From an uncultured Clostridium sp. (lineage in GTDB: Bacteria; Bacillota; Clostridia; Clostridiales; Clostridiaceae), in the NCBI GenBank assembly GCA_900539375.1, contig UQBY01000002.1, positions 124,001 through 188,000 of the forward strand: a stretch of DNA of 64,000 nucleotides, read 5' to 3'. Under the pieces are notes generated by a model. That model saw only the letters and a program-made list of their open reading frames with translations. It did not search any database and was not told the origin of the DNA. Position numbers and translations under genes: made by a program. Shown one piece after another: positions 24,737 through 30,971 of the stretch; the first letter of the stretch is position 1; every line of letters begins with the position of its first letter.

Positions 24737-25132
24737 ATGGGAAAGTATTATAGGCAATACAAAAAGGTTGGTAAAATAACAGCTTCTTTAACTAAAAAGT
24801 TAAATTGTGCAATTCAAAGAAGTGTATATGCCTCTCCAGGAGTTATAGACCACATTAGAAAATATCATAGCAAGCAATTAAGTAAAAATGTTAAAGAAAA
24901 TTTATATAGAACTATAGAAAATATAATAGAAAAGCCTGATTATATAGGAATATATAGAAAAAGAAATGAAAGTTATGATTTAGAACTTATTAAGAAGATA
25001 GATGGGATGCTTTTATTAGGATTAAAAATAGATGAAGAAGAGGATTGTATATTTGTTACAACCCTTTATCCAATAACTAAAAGCAAAATAGAAAATAGGC
25101 TTCAAAGTGGAAGAATTGTTAAAAATGAGTAA
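24737..25132 (+). CDS. PBECR-like (Barnase-EndoU-colicin E5/D-RelE fold) putative RNase protein
   Basis: A 131-residue protein. After about 32 basic residues it has SPGVIDHIRKYHSKQLSK, a central ENIIEKPDYIGIYRKRNE, LELIKKIDGMLLLGLKIDEE and FVTTLYPITKSKIENRLQSG. This order (N-terminal His/basic helix, PDYI, central strand, VTTLYP, terminal ExR) resembles the PBECR nuclease-like domains often found in phage polyvalent proteins. Here it is free-standing, without a toxin-delivery domain. Possible roles are an RNase toxin or a housekeeping RNA enzyme. The family call is from remembered motif order and is moderate. A structured RNA gene follows directly. Confidence 0.5.
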   Translation: MGKYYRQYKKVGKITASLTKKLNCAIQRSVYASPGVIDHIRKYHSKQLSKNVKENLYRTIENIIEKPDYIGIYRKRNESYDLELIKKIDGMLLLGLKIDEEEDCIFVTTLYPITKSKIENRLQSGRIVKNE

Positions 25133-25139
25133 AAAAATA

Positions 25140-25168
25140 TTGAAAAATGGATAAAATATAATTATAAT
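25140..25168 (+). promoter_or_regulatory. Strong sigma A promoter of the structured RNA
   Basis: TTGAAA at 25140-25145, an exact 17-base spacer, and TATAAT at 25163-25168. Transcription should begin near 25175, just before the RNA. Confidence 0.75.
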
Positions 25169-25174
25169 AGTATA

Positions 25175-25302
25175 ATATGTAGGTTTTTGAAGTGAGAAAG
25201 GGCTCCTCACACGCTGAAAACAGTAAACAGAGATGCAGGATACGCCGCCCTGCCAAAAACCTCAAAATTTAAATAACTTTTGTGTTCAAAGGTTATTTTT
25301 TT
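25175..25302 (+). ncRNA. Structured RNA of unrecognised family (riboswitch-like leader or small RNA)
   Basis: A GC-richer island in AT-rich DNA. Nine-base arms AGGTTTTTG (25181-25189) and CAAAAACCT (25254-25262) close a junction. Inside are GTGAG/CTCAC (25192-25196 with 25206-25210), a small CTG/CAG hairpin near 25214-25223, and GCAGG/CCTGC (25235-25239 with 25249-25253). The loops AAAGGGCTC and ATACGCCGC could kiss through GGC/GCC. A terminator follows at once. It has its own promoter, so it is either a riboswitch for the Gmk-like gene at 25367 or an independent small RNA. It does not match SRP RNA, purine, ZTP, TPP, SAM or c-di-GMP motifs I know. Confidence 0.7.
25271..25302 (+). terminator. 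Terminator of the structured RNA
   Basis: AAATAACTTTTG, a TGTT loop, CAAAGGTTATTT and a T run. AACCT in the 3' arm of the preceding closing stem could instead pair with AGGTT of this terminator, a possible anti-termination switch. Confidence 0.88.
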
Positions 25303-25366
25303 ATATTAAATTAGACATAATCATTATTGTATACTTTTACAGTAATATAAAAATGGAGGGATAAAA

Positions 25367-25969
25367 ATGGCAAAGAAAGGAATGTTATTAACTATATCAG
25401 GACCAACAGGAGCAAAAAAAGACAAGGTAATAGAAGCTTTATTAAAAAAAGATAATAATCTTGTGATTGCAAAGTCTTTTACAACAAGGGAAAAAAGAGA
25501 AGATGAAATTGAAGGATATGAATATTTAGATAAAAAGGAATTCTTAAAAAGGGTTCAACAAGGATTTTTCCTTGAATGGGCTGAAATTTATGATAATTAT
25601 TATGGAACTCCTAAACGTCAAGTGGAGAAATTTCTTAAAGAAGGAAAGAATGTAATAACAAAGGTGGATATAAAGGGAGCTCTTCAAATTAAAGAAAAAA
25701 TTGAAGATGCAGTATTAATATTTATATTACCACCATCTATAGAGGAACTTAAAGAAACAATATTAAATAGTGATAAGGTAGAAACACCAGAGATGTTAAT
25801 AAGAAAGTTTAATTCTGCATATCCGGAAATAAATTCAATATCTAAATATAATTATGGAGTTGTAAATGACAACATAGATAGGGCTGTTGAAAAAATAGAA
25901 AAAATTATATCAGCAGAGGAATGCAGAGTAGATAGAATACAAGATGAGCTTTCATATATAATAGGTTAA
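25367..25969 (+). CDS. Guanylate kinase paralogue with degenerate ATP-binding site
   Basis: A 200-residue homologue of the true Gmk encoded at 28894. GMP-site features are kept: SFTTREKREDE, GYEYL, FLEWAEIYDNYYGTP and VDIKGALQ. The P-loop is altered: GPTGAKKDK (residues 12-20) replaces GPSGAGKGT, losing the second Gly and the Mg-coordinating Thr while keeping the Lys. The lid also differs, with ETILNSDK in place of the arginine-rich RRIIARGS. It may bind GMP without being an active kinase. It sits between the structured RNA and a guanine-riboswitch permease gene. The start follows ATGGAGGG. The fold is certain; the loss of activity is inferred. Confidence 0.85.
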   Translation: MAKKGMLLTISGPTGAKKDKVIEALLKKDNNLVIAKSFTTREKREDEIEGYEYLDKKEFLKRVQQGFFLEWAEIYDNYYGTPKRQVEKFLKEGKNVITKVDIKGALQIKEKIEDAVLIFILPPSIEELKETILNSDKVETPEMLIRKFNSAYPEINSISKYNYGVVNDNIDRAVEKIEKIISAEECRVDRIQDELSYIIG

Positions 25970-25988
25970 ATTTAAGAAAAAATATTAA

Positions 25989-26018
25989 TTGACAATAAAA
26001 TATTATATAGCTTATAAT
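25989..26018 (+). promoter_or_regulatory. Consensus sigma A promoter for the guanine riboswitch transcript
   Basis: TTGACA at 25989-25994, an 18-base spacer, and TATAAT at 26013-26018; both hexamers are perfect. Confidence 0.8.
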
Positions 26019-26027
26019 CAATTAGGA

Positions 26028-26099
26028 AACTCATATAATGGTGATAATAAGGTTCACCAGTCTCTACCAGATAACCACAAAATATCTGACTATGGGTAC
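26028..26099 (+). promoter_or_regulatory. Purine riboswitch aptamer, guanine type
   Basis: The core matches the purine aptamer: ACTCATATAAT, a P2 stem GGTGA/TCACC, CTCTACC, a P3 stem CAGATA/TATCTG, and GACTATGGGT. The C in GACTATG marks guanine/hypoxanthine specificity (adenine switches have T). GG in loop 2 and CC in loop 3 for the kissing contact are present. The junction reads GTCTCTACC, where GTTTCTACC is usual. It controls the permease gene at 26180. Confidence 0.95.
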
Positions 26100-26122
26100 T
26101 TATTGTATAAAAATGTCTAAAG

Positions 26123-26163
26123 GGAAGTAGAGAAAGTTTAATCTACTTCCTTAATTAATTTTA
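26123..26163 (+). terminator. Riboswitch-controlled terminator before the purine permease gene
   Basis: Nine-base arms GGAAGTAGA (26123-26131) and TCTACTTCC (26142-26150), then a T-rich tail. GTAGAG in the left arm is complementary to CTCTAC in the aptamer junction, so aptamer folding and this terminator are linked. It should form when guanine is bound. Confidence 0.8.
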
Positions 26164-26179
26164 AGGAGGAGACAGAAAA

Positions 26180-27544
26180 ATGCAAGAAGTAAAAGAAAAA
26201 GGAAGATTTTTGGAAATCTTATCTAACAAGAAAGTAGACTATAAAAAAGAATTTATAGCTGGACTTACTACTTTCTTAGCAATGGCTTATATCATTGCAG
26301 TAAATCCTAATATTTTAAGTGGTACTGGAATGGATAAGGGAGCTTTAGTTACTGCTACTTGTTTATCAGCTGGACTTACTACTATTGTCATGGGCTTATT
26401 TGCCAACTTACCCTTTGCATTAGCATCAGGAATGGGCTTAAATGCTTACTTTGCTGGAATAGCAACTGGGGGTGGAATAACTTGGGAAATTGCTTTATCA
26501 GCAGTTTTTGTAGAAGGTATTATATTTATACTTTTATCTTTATTTAAAGTAAGAGAAGCTGTAGTAAAAGCTATTCCTATAAATATGAAACATGCAGTTA
26601 CAGCTGGAATAGGTCTTTTTATTGCATTTATAGGTTTTTTAGGAGCTAATATTGTAGTAGCAGATGAAGCAACAACAGTAGCTCTTGGAAGTTTTAAATC
26701 ACCAACAGTTATAATAGCTTTAGTAGGACTTTTAGTAATAGTTATATTAGATAAAAAGAAAGTTAAAGGTTCTATTCTTTGGGGAATAGTAATTTCAACA
26801 TTATGTGCTTGGGGATATGCTTATTTTATAAATCCTAATGCAGGAGATTTTGGAATTTATCTTCCAGAAGGTATATTTAAATTTGAAAGCATAGCACCTA
26901 TTGCAGGAAAAATAGATTTTGGATATATGTTCCACCCAGAAACTATAGGAACATTTATAACAATAGTTTTTACATTTTTATTTGTAGATTTTTTTGATAC
27001 TATAGGAACTTTAGTAGGAGTTACATCAAGAGCAGGAATGCTTGATAAAGATGGAAATGTACCAAATGCCGGTAAAGCTTTATTAGTTGATTCTGTTGGT
27101 ACAACAGTTGGAGCTGTTTTAGGCGTTTCAACAGTAACTACTTATGTTGAAAGTTCAACAGGAGTTGCAGCTGGAGGAAGAACTGGATGGACATCAGTAT
27201 TTGCAGGAATATTATTTTTACTTGCTATGTTTTTCTCACCAATATTTGTAGCAATTCCATCTTGTGCTACAGCTCCAGCTCTTATGTATGTTGGATATTT
27301 AATGCTTGAATCTGTAAAAAATATTGACTTTAGTGATATTACAGAAGGAGTACCAGCTTTTTTAATAATAGCATTAATGCCACTTACTTATAGTATAGGT
27401 GATGGATTAACTATTGGAGTATTATCATATGTATTTATAAACTTAATTTATAATTTAATATGCAAAAAAGAAGATAGAAAGAAAGTATCATGGGTTATGA
27501 TAGTTCTTGCAATTATATTCTTAATAAAATTATTTGTAATGTAA
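26180..27544 (+). CDS. pbuG: Guanine/hypoxanthine permease, NCS2 AzgA/PbuG type
   Basis: A 454-residue purine transporter with about 12-14 membrane helices. Conserved elements of the AzgA-like branch include KKEFIAGLTTFLAMAYIIAV at the N-terminus, SGMGLNAYFA, TAGIGLFIAFIGF and FLFVDFFDTIGTLVGV. TYVESSTGVAAGGRTG follows in the second half. The guanine-type riboswitch upstream supports guanine/hypoxanthine as substrates and repression by purine. The ATG follows AAGGAGGAG. It is a single-gene unit closed by a terminator. Its neighbour upstream, the Gmk-like gene, has a separate promoter. Confidence 0.93.
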   Translation: MQEVKEKGRFLEILSNKKVDYKKEFIAGLTTFLAMAYIIAVNPNILSGTGMDKGALVTATCLSAGLTTIVMGLFANLPFALASGMGLNAYFAGIATGGGITWEIALSAVFVEGIIFILLSLFKVREAVVKAIPINMKHAVTAGIGLFIAFIGFLGANIVVADEATTVALGSFKSPTVIIALVGLLVIVILDKKKVKGSILWGIVISTLCAWGYAYFINPNAGDFGIYLPEGIFKFESIAPIAGKIDFGYMFHPETIGTFITIVFTFLFVDFFDTIGTLVGVTSRAGMLDKDGNVPNAGKALLVDSVGTTVGAVLGVSTVTTYVESSTGVAAGGRTGWTSVFAGILFLLAMFFSPIFVAIPSCATAPALMYVGYLMLESVKNIDFSDITEGVPAFLIIALMPLTYSIGDGLTIGVLSYVFINLIYNLICKKEDRKKVSWVMIVLAIIFLIKLFVM

Positions 27545-27565
27545 AATAAAAACTAATTTAGTGTT

Positions 27566-27614
27566 GCTGTTGCATAAAAATATTTATACAATGTATTTAT
27601 GCAACAGCTTATTT
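27566..27614 (+). terminator. Terminator after pbuG
   Basis: Thirteen-base perfect arms GCTGTTGCATAAA and TTTATGCAACAGC with a loop of 17 bases, then TTATTTTTG. Confidence 0.85.
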
Positions 27615-27662
27615 TTGTAAAAAATTATTTTGTAAAAATGTTAATGAAATGTTAATAAAATA

Positions 27663-27691
27663 TTGACTGAAAAAATAAAATAAACTATTAT
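27663..27691 (+). promoter_or_regulatory. Sigma A promoter of the yicC-remA-gmk operon
   Basis: TTGACT at 27663-27668, a 17-base spacer, and TATTAT at 27686-27691, 34 bases before the yicC start. Confidence 0.65.
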
Positions 27692-27724
27692 TTTATTTAT
27701 TAAAGGATAGAGGATGTGAAAAAA

Positions 27725-28606
27725 TTGATAAAGAGCATGACTAGCTTTGGAAGGGCTCAAAGTGAAGAAGGAAAAGAACATTTATTTTCTATTGAAATGA
27801 AAAGTGTTAATAATAGATATTTAGATTTAAACATTAGAATGCCTAAATTTATAATATCTTTAGAAGAGGAAATAAGAAAGATAATAAATACAAGACTTAA
27901 CAGAGGGAAAGTTGATGTATTTATAAATTATAAAAGTTATGAAAAAGCATCAGCTATGCCTAAGCTTAATTTAGAAGTTGCTAAAGGATATTATAATTGC
28001 CTTAATGAACTTCAAAAAGAATTTAATATTGAAAATGATATAACTGTAAGTAAGCTTGCAAATTTTCCTGAAGTTTTAACCTTAGAAGCAGAAGAAGAAA
28101 ATTTAGATGAAGTATTAAAAGAAATAAAGCCTTTAATAGAGACTTCTTTAGACAATATGGTTGAAATGAGAATTCGTGAAGGTGAAAAGCTTAAAGAAGA
28201 TATTCTTGTTAAACTAAATGTAATTGAAGAAAAGGTAAAAGAGATTGAATCTCTTGCAGATGATTTACCAAAAGTATATAAGAAAAAATTAGAAGATAGA
28301 ATATCAGAACTTACTAAAGACTTAAAAATTGATGAAGAAAGAATAGCAGTTGAAGTAGCTATCTTTGCTGATAAGGCAGCTGTAGATGAAGAGGTTACAA
28401 GATTAAAAAGTCATTTAGAACAAATGAGAAAAACTTTAAATTTAAATGAGCCTGTAGGAAGAAAGCTTGATTTTATTGTTCAAGAAATGAATAGAGAGTC
28501 AAATACCATAGGTTCAAAGGCAAATGATATTAATATAACTAATATAGTTATAGATATAAAAAATCTAATTGAAAAAATTAGAGAACAAGTTCAAAATATT
28601 GAATAA
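27725..28606 (+). CDS. YicC/YloC family endoribonuclease
   Basis: A 293-residue protein of the YicC/YloC family, members of which have endoribonuclease activity. The family hallmark start is MIKSMTxFGR; here TTG 27725 gives MIKSMTSFGRAQ, so it is preferred over GTG 27716 although both have usable ribosome sites. The SVNNRYLDLNIRMP segment and the C-terminal RKLDFIVQEMNRESNTIGSK motif are also diagnostic. remA follows after 18 bases. This gene opens the conserved yloC-remA-gmk-rpoZ-coaBC-priA series found in Bacillus. Confidence 0.9.
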   Translation: MIKSMTSFGRAQSEEGKEHLFSIEMKSVNNRYLDLNIRMPKFIISLEEEIRKIINTRLNRGKVDVFINYKSYEKASAMPKLNLEVAKGYYNCLNELQKEFNIENDITVSKLANFPEVLTLEAEEENLDEVLKEIKPLIETSLDNMVEMRIREGEKLKEDILVKLNVIEEKVKEIESLADDLPKVYKKKLEDRISELTKDLKIDEERIAVEVAIFADKAAVDEEVTRLKSHLEQMRKTLNLNEPVGRKLDFIVQEMNRESNTIGSKANDINITNIVIDIKNLIEKIREQVQNIE

Positions 28607-28624
28607 ATAAGGAGGAGTAAATTA

Positions 28625-28894
28625 ATGGGAATAAAACTTATCAATATTGGCTTTGGAAATATAGTTTCTGCTAACAGACTTGTTGCAATTGTAAGTCCAG
28701 AATCAGCACCTATAAAAAGAATAATACAAGAAGCAAGAGATAGAGGAATGTTAATAGATGCTACTTATGGAAGAAGAACAAGAGCTGTTATAATTACAGA
28801 TTCAGACCATGTAATATTATCAGCAGTTCAACCTGAAACAGTTGCTAATAGATTATCTACAAGAGATGATATAGAGGATGAGGTTGAAGAATAA
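28625..28894 (+). CDS. remA: Extracellular matrix / biofilm regulator RemA (DUF370)
   Basis: An 89-residue DNA-binding regulator; in Bacillus RemA activates matrix and osmoprotection genes. The product starts MGIKLINIGFGNIVSANRLV and has SAPIKRIIQEARDRGMLIDA and YGRRTRAVIITDSDHVILSA, which are near-invariant in the family. The C-terminus is acidic. The stop overlaps the gmk start (TAATG), so translation is coupled. The ATG follows AAGGAGGAG. Targets in this organism are unknown. Confidence 0.94.
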   Translation: MGIKLINIGFGNIVSANRLVAIVSPESAPIKRIIQEARDRGMLIDATYGRRTRAVIITDSDHVILSAVQPETVANRLSTRDDIEDEVEE

Positions 28895-29523
28895 TGAAAA
28901 AAGGAAATTTAATAGTTATTTCAGGTCCATCAGGAGCTGGTAAGGGAACAATTTGTAAAGCACTTTTAGAAAGAGAAGATAATCTTTACATATCAGTTTC
29001 TGCAACTACAAGAAGTCCAAGAAAAGGAGAAGTAAATGGAGTAAATTACTATTTCTTAACTCAAGAGGAATTTAAGAAAAAGGTTGATAATAATGAGTTT
29101 TTAGAATGGGCAGAAGTTCATGGAAACTATTATGGAACACCAAAATTTAATGTTGAAGAAATGATTAATGAAGGAAAGAACATTATTTTAGAAATTGATG
29201 TTCAAGGGGCTTTAAATGTAAAGAAAAATTGTGAAGATGGAGTTTTTATATTTATACTTCCACCATCAATGGAGGAATTAAAAAGAAGAATAATAGCAAG
29301 AGGCAGTGAAACTCCTGAAAGCTTAATAAAAAGATTTAAAACTGCATATGAAGAAATTAATTATATTTCAAAATATAATTATGCTGTTGTTAATGATGAT
29401 TTAGAAGAAGCAGTAAAAAAGGTTCAAAATATTTTATATGCAGAAGACTGTAGAGTAAGTAATATAGATTATGATATTTTAGATTTTAAGGAGGGCTTAA
29501 TTAATGGCAAATACAATGATTAA
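28894..29523 (+). CDS. gmk: Guanylate kinase
   Basis: Phosphorylates GMP to GDP with ATP. The 209-residue product has an intact P-loop GPSGAGKGT (residues 11-19), the GMP-binding SATTRSPRKGE, YYF, FLEWAEVHGNYYGTP and EIDVQGALN, and the arginine-bearing lid KRRIIARGSETPE. This is the catalytically complete copy; the paralogue at 25367 is degenerate. It overlaps remA by one base, and rpoZ begins inside its last codons (20-base overlap). The order gmk-rpoZ-coaBC is conserved in Firmicutes. Confidence 0.97.
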   Translation: MKKGNLIVISGPSGAGKGTICKALLEREDNLYISVSATTRSPRKGEVNGVNYYFLTQEEFKKKVDNNEFLEWAEVHGNYYGTPKFNVEEMINEGKNIILEIDVQGALNVKKNCEDGVFIFILPPSMEELKRRIIARGSETPESLIKRFKTAYEEINYISKYNYAVVNDDLEEAVKKVQNILYAEDCRVSNIDYDILDFKEGLINGKYND

Positions 29524-29725
29524 TCCATCAGTTGTTGATTTATTAAAAAAAGTTGAGGATAGATATAGTTTAGTAATGGTAACTTCAAAGAGAGCAAGAC
29601 AAATAATAGGAGGGGCTAAACCTCTTGAAGAAGTTGATTCTAAAAAGCCTTTAACAATAGCTATAAATGAAGTAAATGATGGGCTAGTAACTTATGAAAA
29701 AGCACCACAAAATAGTGAGAAGTAA
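29504..29725 (+). CDS. rpoZ: DNA-directed RNA polymerase omega subunit
   Basis: The 73-residue small subunit assists RNA polymerase assembly. NPSVVDLLKKVEDRYSLVMV and TSKRARQIIGG contain the conserved omega helix, followed by KPLTIAINEVNDGLVTYEK. The ATG at 29504 follows AAGGAGGGC, which lies inside gmk. The gene overlaps gmk by 20 bases in another frame. It ends 4 bases before the coaBC start. Confidence 0.95.
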   Translation: MANTMINPSVVDLLKKVEDRYSLVMVTSKRARQIIGGAKPLEEVDSKKPLTIAINEVNDGLVTYEKAPQNSEK

Positions 29726-29729
29726 TATT

Positions 29730-30926
29730 ATGGATAAGAAAAAGTGTGTAGTTATAGGAGTAACAGGAGGAATAGCTGTTTATAAGGCTTTAGATGTAAT
29801 AAGTGCTTTAAGAAAAAAAGATGTTGATGTAAGAGTTATTATGACAAAGCATGCTATGGAATTTGTAAATCCTATAACATTTCAAGCTATAAGTCAAAAT
29901 ATGGTGACTACTGATATGTTTGAAGAACCAAAAGCTTGGGAAATTCAACATATAAGTCTTGCAAAAAGAGCAGATGTTTTTTTAGTAGCACCTGCAACAG
30001 CTAATATTATAGGAAAGGTAGCAAATGGAATAGCAGATGATATGCTTTCTACTACAATAATGGCAACAAAGGCAAAGGTAGTTTTTGCACCAGCTATGAA
30101 TACAAATATGTATGAAAATCCTATAGTACAAGAAAATATTAAAAAACTTAAAAATTTAGGCTATGAATTTATAGAACCATCAAGTGGAAGACTAGCTTGT
30201 GGAGATGAAGGAAAAGGAAAACTAGCTCCTGTACAAGATATTGTAGATATTACAATGAGTAATTTATATGATAAAAAAGATTTAGTTGGAAAAAAGGTTT
30301 TAGTTACAGCAGGACCAACAAGAGCATTAATAGACCCTGTAAGATTTATAAGCAACCACTCAACAGGAAAGATGGGCTATGCTATTGCAGAAGAAGCAAG
30401 AGATAGAGGAGCAGATGTAACTTTAATTTCAGGACCAACTAATGAAGAGCCTTTAGTAGGAATAAAAACTATAAAAATTACAACAAATTCAGAAATGAGA
30501 GAAGAAGTACTTTCATTATATGACAATGCAGACATTGTTATTAAATCAGCTGCAGTAGCAGATTATAAGCCTAAAGAATATAGCAATGAAAAGATTAAAA
30601 AAGGTGAAGGCTCATTAGTAATAGAACTTGTTAGAGATAATGATATCTTAAAAGAGTTAGGAGATAAAAAACAAAATCAAATTTTAGTAGGATTTGCTGC
30701 AGAAAGCCAAAATGTAGTAGAGAATGCAAGAAAAAAGATTGAAAAAAAGAACTTAGATTATATTGTAGCAAATGATATAACTTCTAAGGACACTGGCTTT
30801 GCTTCATCAGATAATAAGGTTACAATAATTTCAAAAAATGGAGAGGAATTTCCTTTAGAAAAGATGAGCAAGAGAAAAGTAGCTAGAAACTTATTTGACA
30901 TTATTTTAGAAAAGCGCATAAATTAG
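29730..30926 (+). CDS. coaBC: Bifunctional phosphopantothenoylcysteine decarboxylase / phosphopantothenate-cysteine ligase
   Basis: Two steps of coenzyme A synthesis in one 398-residue chain. Residues 1-175 are the flavin-dependent decarboxylase (GVTGGIAVYKALDVIS, HISLAKRADVFLVAPATANI, APAMNTNMYENP, GRLACGDEGKGK). Residues from about 190 are the CTP-dependent ligase (VLVTAGPTRALIDPVRFIS, NHSTGKMGYA, KSAAVADYKP). ATG 29730 was chosen because it matches the family start and follows GAGAAG; the in-frame ATG 29694 lies inside rpoZ. A small terminator overlaps the stop. Confidence 0.95.
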   Translation: MDKKKCVVIGVTGGIAVYKALDVISALRKKDVDVRVIMTKHAMEFVNPITFQAISQNMVTTDMFEEPKAWEIQHISLAKRADVFLVAPATANIIGKVANGIADDMLSTTIMATKAKVVFAPAMNTNMYENPIVQENIKKLKNLGYEFIEPSSGRLACGDEGKGKLAPVQDIVDITMSNLYDKKDLVGKKVLVTAGPTRALIDPVRFISNHSTGKMGYAIAEEARDRGADVTLISGPTNEEPLVGIKTIKITTNSEMREEVLSLYDNADIVIKSAAVADYKPKEYSNEKIKKGEGSLVIELVRDNDILKELGDKKQNQILVGFAAESQNVVENARKKIEKKNLDYIVANDITSKDTGFASSDNKVTIISKNGEEFPLEKMSKRKVARNLFDIILEKRIN

Positions 30927-30936
30927 CGCTTTTTCT
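30911..30936 (+). terminator. Hairpin terminator overlapping the coaBC stop codon
   Basis: AAAGCGC-ATAAATTA-GCGCTTT followed by TTCTT. The left arm is within the last codons. The T run is short, so partial read-through into priA is likely. Confidence 0.65.
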
Positions 30937-30971
30937 TATATAGATTATAATTTATACAAGAGGTGAAGGGA

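Noticed and set aside
25175..25302. The structured RNA as SRP RNA, 6S RNA or a ZTP/purine riboswitch
   Set aside because: The SRP tetraloop region, 6S size, and ZTP and purine core sequences are absent. The only purine aptamer is the separate one at 26028.
24737..25302. RNase-fold gene plus RNA as a classical type III toxin-antitoxin pair
   Set aside because: In type III systems the antitoxin RNA has tandem repeats and lies upstream of the toxin; here the RNA is downstream, has its own promoter and shows no tandem repeats.
15292..27620. Accessory region as a prophage or integrative element
   Set aside because: No integrase, structural phage gene, direct-repeat attachment site or tRNA boundary is visible; the genes look like ordinary lineage-specific loci.
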